Source of the DNA: Siphonodentalium dalli
Taxonomy: Eukaryota; Mollusca; Scaphopoda; Gadilida; Siphonodentaliidae
DNA length: 64,000 nt
Assembly: GCA_032622095.1 (NCBI GenBank)
Contig: CP136066.1
Location: forward strand, 134,881,917 to 134,945,916
Reading direction: 5' to 3'
In this document: in pieces, positions 59,426 to 64,000 of the stretch
Numbering within the stretch: the first letter of the stretch is position 1
Layout: every line of letters starts with the position of its first letter
The notes under the pieces: generated by a model
Seen by the model: the letters and a program-made list of their open reading frames with translations, nothing else
Databases searched by the model: none
Told to the model about the DNA's origin: nothing
Translations under genes and position numbers: made by a program

Positions 59426-60648
59426 GAGGTGTGACTGTCCCAATGGGACTACGGATACCCCCCTGTTTTTAAAATACTAAGATGTTTCACATGTCAGTAA
59501 ACATTTAGTTAAAATAACTAGAGGTGTGACTGTCCCAATGGGACTACGGATACCCCCCTGATTTTAAAATACCAAGATGTTTCACATGTCAGTAAACATT
59601 TAGTTAAAATAATAAAATAACAGTTCCCATTGCAGGTGTACAACCATAACCCTAATCTTAAACCTATTGACTGAAAAATGTTGGAATAAAAGCTTGGACA
59701 AAATCATGCATGTTGCGAAAAAAATTCTAAGTAAAAAAAGGGGAATAACTCCACACAAAAATGTCGGACAGACGTCATAATCGCAGGTGCACAGGTTCCC
59801 ATGGTACTAAATATCAGTGCCAAGATTAAAAAACATTGACCCAAAAATGTAGGAATAAAAGCTCGGACAAAATTATGCATGTTGCCAAAAACATTTCTAA
59901 GTCGAAAAGGGGGATAACTCCACCAAAAAAGGTCCGACAGACGTCATAATCGCAGGTGCACAGGTTCCCATGGTGATTGATGTCTGTGCCAAGTTTCAAG
60001 GAAAATGATAAAAAAAACGACTGAGAAAAACTCCGGACAAATTTGTGTCCACGGACGGACGGACGACGGACGGACGGACGGACAAGCTGACATCAGTATA
60101 CCCCCCCTAACTTCGTTGCGGGGGGTATAATAAAATAACAGTTCCCATTGCAGGTGTACAACCATAACCCTAATCTTAAACCTATTGACCGAAAAATGTA
60201 CGAATAAAAGCTCGGACAAAATTATGCATGTTGCAAAAAAAAGTTTCTAAGTGGAAAAAGGGGGATAACTCCACCAAAAAATGTTGGACAAACGTCATAA
60301 TCGCAGGTGCACAAGTTCCCATGGTACTAAATATCTGTGCCACGTTTTTAAAAAATTGACGGTAAAATGTATGAATAAAAGCTCGGACAAAAGTATACAT
60401 GTTGCGAAAATTTTCTAAGTCGAAAAAGGGGGGATAACTCCACCAAAAAAGTCTGACAGACGTCATAATCGCAGGTGCACAGGTTCCCATGGTGGTTGAT
60501 GTCTGTGCCAAGTTTCACGGAAATTGATCAAAAAACGACTGAGAAAAACTCCGGACAAATTTGTGTCCACGGACGGACAACGACGGACGGACGACGGATG
60601 GACAAGCTGACTCCAGTATACCCCCCTAACTTCGTTGCGGGTGTATAA
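59426..60648 (+). mobile_element. Tandemly duplicated element with (GGAC)n tract
   Basis: The start AACTAGAGGTGTGACTGTCC is doubled (59426 and 59518, 92 bp apart). A block from AATAAAATAACAGTTCCCAT at 59609 recurs at 60129, about 519 bp later. Each block ends ACTCCGGACAAATTTGTGTC, a GGAC microsatellite and GTATACCCCCC..AACTTCGTTGCGGG, which can pair with GGGGGGTATA. Inside are two ~165-bp sub-units with AGCTCGGACAAAATTATGC. No protein is encoded. It shares the hairpin-end, microsatellite and tandem-core plan with the pearl-like families but not their sequence. Confidence 0.65.
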
Positions 60649-61227
60649 TTATTGGGGCCCGACTTGTCAGGGGCCATCTTCGTGCGGGGACCTCTTTCAC
60701 ACGGGACCTATTTCTCCAGATACCGTCAACATCCATAACAAATTACATTGAGATCCGAGCACTACTGTTCAAGTTATGACATGAACAGACATCGGATGGA
60801 CGGAGAGCTAGATGTCAGTATACCTCCTTTCTTTCTTTTTTTTAAGGATCAGGGGATGTCGATTTTCCAGAAATTTGGCAAGAAATCATCCTCCAAAAAA
60901 TGGATTTAAGTTGCATCTGATTGCTCCTACCGAGTAGATATCATACATGCTAGAAATAGATCATAGCTGGTAATTTTGAGCCTCAAAAATATGCATTTGT
61001 ATCAAAATTATGACGGTCTACATATATACTCCATCAAGTCATGCCCAATAAAATCACCACAAAACACCCACAGCAAATCCCAACTCCTCTATGTCAAGGA
61101 ATACAGGCGGACAATTGGAGATTACTCAAGATTACTCCAAGCCGGTGGGGAGAAATAGCCGATACCATTCAACAGGATAAACTGCCACCGACCTTGTCCA
61201 GTCACCCCAGCAATGGGACACATTATA
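60649..61227. other. Remnant of the 174-bp repeat family, then spacer
   Basis: 60720-60830 resembles the unit at 59041-59425 (CATCCATAACAAATTACATT, GAGCACTACTGTTCAAGTTA). The remainder shows no gene. Confidence 0.4.
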
Positions 61228-61560
61228 AAATGTAAGCTGAGGCCGAGACCAGCTCCAAATAAAAGGTGTAAGTGGGGTGTTATGTGGCATTAGGTATGTT
61301 GTTTCTCAATGGATATGAATGAAGTTTTGTATATATATCCGGGGTGAGACATGGAATACAATAATATTTGAATTGTTTTTAAATTCCCAAATTAGTTGAT
61401 TTTATTTAACTTTTTCTTTCCGGAGCACACATACTAAAAGGTGTAAGCTGCCGGCTCCAAAATAAAAAGTGTAAGCGGACTTGATGTCACATTATCTCCT
61501 TTGTTTATAAATGGATATGAATGAAATTTGGTATATATGTCCAGGTTCAACATATCAGTT
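61228..61560 (+). repeat. ~201-bp repeat, 1.6 units, with an inverted partner at 63388-63514
   Basis: AGCTCCAAATAAAAGGTGTA (61251) and its variant at about 61452 begin units containing ATGGATATGAATGAARTTTK and TATATATRTCC. The same sequence, inverted, stands at 63388-63514. The pair may be the ends of a ~2.3-kb element or two independent copies. Confidence 0.55.
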
Positions 61561-62613
61561 ACGTCGCAAAACTATATTAGTTAATGGCAAAATAATTTAT
61601 TTATTTCAATTGCTACTGCTTATTCTTGTAATTAAGATTGATATATTTTGAGGTTGTGGGGAGAACTGGGACAGTGTCAGTTTGTCAACATGTGAATCAG
61701 CAATGACATGGGGGGTTGGGGTGTCGCATTCCCTACTTTGGTCAAAGTTTTCAATAGTTCGAGACGTGGTTGGAAACTTGGGGGTTTGATATCGAGACCA
61801 GCTGCCGAGACCACTATTTGAATATTAATATGCACTTCATAAACTTCATTAAGTTTGATATCTTTGTCATGCATGGAGTTTGATATCTTTTGTTAACATT
61901 TATAAATCATGTTTGTATGTCTCATGTTTCTTATTATTTTATTATGATCAAATAAAGTTATAATTTAAAAATATATGTATTCACTTTCTGAATTATTATT
62001 TCCCCAAAAACCTAAAATTTCCCAAAACACAATGGTCTAGAGTCGCCAATTAGTTAATCCGATTAACTCTAACGCTAAGCACATAAGCCACTTACAACTT
62101 TTAATTGGAGCTGGCCACTCACACTTTTAAATATTGTGCTTCAGAACAAAAAATTTGTGAATTTAACAAGACAGTCAATGACTGTGGAGATGCTCACCAG
62201 ACTGTAAAGACTGAGAAGACTGGGACTAAGAAGACCACAAGAAATAGTACTTGTCTAAATCATTTTAAAACAAGTAGTCCTAAAGAGGGACGTAGCTAGT
62301 GGGTCTCCATTAAGCACTTTTAAATTTTCAACTGCATGGCCCTGATCACCCCCACCCTACATAGTCTGCTCCCACCTAACTGAAGCGAACACACTCCCAA
62401 TGAAGCAAACACACTCTCAAGTTCGTCAAATTCCTTTGCACATGTTGGAATTGTACAACTGATACCTCAAGCTATCGTAACTGTTGCAAAGTTCCAACCT
62501 GACATCCCCCCCCCTTTTTTAATGGTGGACCGCAATCAAACAAATATTGATCCCAACTCTCCATAGGGCATATACACCAAATGTCATTTCTTGACTGGTT
62601 GAACCCATTTTAA
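61561..62613. other. Spacer, no gene seen
   Basis: AT-rich sequence with short frames only; no splice-bounded coding signal. Confidence 0.35.
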
Positions 62614-63347
62614 ACAAGAGCATCGCTAGGGCGTGGCAAAATACGCCCTTTAGCCATTTCGAATTGTACTATCGCAAAATAAGATAATACTTTTGAGCTT
62701 ACATTTGAAGAAAATCTGATATACCCCTAATTTCAATGCCAAAATGTGGTCAAATTCTAAGTCGAAAAATGGCCATAACTCATTTAAAAATAATTAGACA
62801 GAACCTATATTCAAACTTGGCCTGTAGTTTTAGCTGGGAAATACACATACCAGCTTTGGTTCAGCTCAAATAATCAAAACTGAAGTTATCGGTCGGAAAC
62901 CAAAATGTTATGAAATTGGTCAAATTCTAAGTTGAAAAAGGGCCGTAACTCATGTAAAAATAATTGGACGGAACCCATATTCGAACTTGGCCTGTATCTT
63001 TAGCTGGGAAATACACATACCAACTTTGGTTCAGATAAAATAATCCAAACTGGAGTTATCGGTCGGAAACCAAAAATGTTAACAGACGATCAAATTCTAA
63101 GTCGAAAAAGGGCCGTAACTCATGTCAAAATAATTGGACGGAACCCATATTCGAACTTGGCCTGTATCTTTAGCTGGGAAATACACATACCAACTTTAGT
63201 TCAGATCAAATAATCCAAACTGGAGTTATCGATCGGAAACCAAAAATGTTAACGGACGGACAGACGGACGGACGGACGGACGGACGGATGGACGAGGAGT
63301 GATGACTATAGCTCCACCGGAGACTTCGTCTCAGGTGAGCTAAAAAC
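62614..63347 (-). mobile_element. Tandem-core element with TTTTTAGCTCACC head
   Basis: Read on the minus strand it starts TTTTTAGCTCACCTGAGACG, whose GAGACGAAGTCTC folds as a hairpin. A CCGT microsatellite (63253-63293) and three 170-bp units (starting CAAATTCTAAGT at 62751, 62921 and 63091) follow. It ends in an AGAGCATCGCTAGGGCGTGG region that pairs with CGCCC. The head shares its first ten bases with the pearl-like elements A-E, but the core is unrelated in sequence. Confidence 0.65.
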
Positions 63348-63387
63348 AGTTCTTGAAAACGTTAATGTATTCCATGTCCTAAGACTC

Positions 63388-63514
63388 CTAACCCAGACAT
63401 ATATACCAAACGTCATTCATATCAATTGAGAAACAACGGACATAACGCCACATACAAATGTAACACCCCGCTTACACCTTTTATTTGGAGCCGGCCGCGG
63501 CCTCGGTTCTCGTT
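63388..63514 (-). repeat. Inverted partner of the 201-bp repeat
   Basis: The inverse of 61228-61345, with TACACCTTTTATTTGGAGCC and a longer GC-rich end (GCCGGCCGCGGCC). Confidence 0.55.
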
Positions 63515-63739
63515 GGTAAATGGTGTGCATAATATGTTGGAGATATGCTCATAAGCAATAGAACTATATGTTACTTGATTTCATGAAACATTATTAATTC
63601 AATTTAATGAATGTGTAAGGGAGGATGTGACTGAATCACCAGTGGAGCTCAGTTGATTTAGGCTAAGAATATGGAAGTTTGTTTGTTTTTTATTCTTTGA
63701 TGAATTTGAATAATATAGAAACTCATTAACACATATAGA

Positions 63740-64000
63740 TCATTTATGATAACAGTCATTGATAAAGTGATCTTTTAGATATTTGGGGTAGTCAATACTC
63801 GTTTCAATGCGTAATCTGTAATCTTCAGGGAGGCTATTCCATAATGCTCGGGCTTTGTTTGAGATTGCGTTTTTGGAGGGTTTGGTCCTTTTAAATTCAT
63901 GATATAGATTACCTTTTGATTTTGCGCGAGTATTATGGCTATGTATATCTGCTAGGTTTGTGAATAATTTTGATAAGGAATCAGGTAGTGAATGTGTATG
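63740..64000 (-). pseudogene. C-terminal end of a non-LTR retrotransposon ORF2, cut by the window edge
   Basis: On the minus strand 86 codons and a TGA are open from the last base of the window. The sequence has the C-terminal signature of CR1/Jockey-like reverse transcriptase proteins: LPDSLSKLFTNLADIHSHNT, then R..K..NLYHEFKRTKPSKN, ISNKARALWNSLPEDYRLRI and a final KYLKDHFINDCYHK. HxxNTR and ALWNSLP are the key matches. This segment is uninterrupted, so the copy may be fairly young. The RT and endonuclease domains would lie beyond the right edge. Whether the whole element is intact cannot be seen. Confidence 0.7.

Noticed and set aside
59944-60511. Minus frames of 91 and 109 codons
   Set aside because: They repeat each other's peptides because they lie in the duplicated tandem element.
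1-64000. tRNA, rRNA and snRNA genes
   Set aside because: No B-box/T-loop (GGTTCGAATCC-type), 5S or U-snRNA signature was noticed on either strand by eye; a covariance-model scan would settle this.

Overview
This is nuclear DNA of an invertebrate animal, most likely a bivalve mollusc. The coding signal is spliced: introns begin GT and end AG behind pyrimidine tracts, and one recognisable gene has three introns of 0.5 to 8.5 kb. Intergenic DNA is AT-rich, and over half of the window is transposable or tandem-repeat DNA. The strongest clue to the host is a family of elements built from a ~164-bp tandem core, a terminal hairpin beginning TTTTTAGCTCAAC, an adjacent (GT)n/(CCGT)n microsatellite and a tail ending in GTGTCATTGACAC. 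That is the design of the bivalve 'pearl' elements. The species cannot be fixed from the sequence.

Layout. 1-4.6 kb: old repeats, then pearl-like element A, split by a 1.1-kb hAT-like insertion. 5.5-7.3 kb: a TIR element with a TTA target duplication that carries a decayed Cys-rich protein gene. 8.8-21.0 kb: the last four exons of cytosolic malate dehydrogenase (MDH1, + strand); its first exons lie to the left of the window. The 8.5-kb MDH1 intron holds two nested pairs of long inverted repeats and pieces of decayed coding sequence; the next intron holds an old pearl-like element (B). 22.0-23.2 kb: a TIR element with a double-hairpin core. 24.7-32.6 kb: pearl-like elements C (+) and D (-), arranged tail to tail. 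33-40 kb: old repeats, foldback elements and a small candidate gene end. 41.1-43.4 kb: a 5'-truncated, dead L1/Tx1-like reverse transcriptase. 44.3-45.1 kb: a candidate element with 12-bp flanking repeats. 45.2-48.4 kb: pearl-like element E, whose core is a five-monomer higher-order repeat. 48.8-50.0 kb: two non-autonomous Helitrons joined head to tail. 50-58 kb: the least repetitive stretch, with an intact 365-residue glycosyltransferase-like gene and candidate terminal exons on the minus strand. 59-63.5 kb: more tandem-core repeat families. 63.7-64 kb: the C-terminal end of another LINE, running off the edge.

Only MDH1 and the glycosyltransferase-like gene are firm host genes, and they have no evident functional link. 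Everything else gene-like is a relic of mobile DNA or an unidentified exon candidate. Identities are read by eye; no database search was run.
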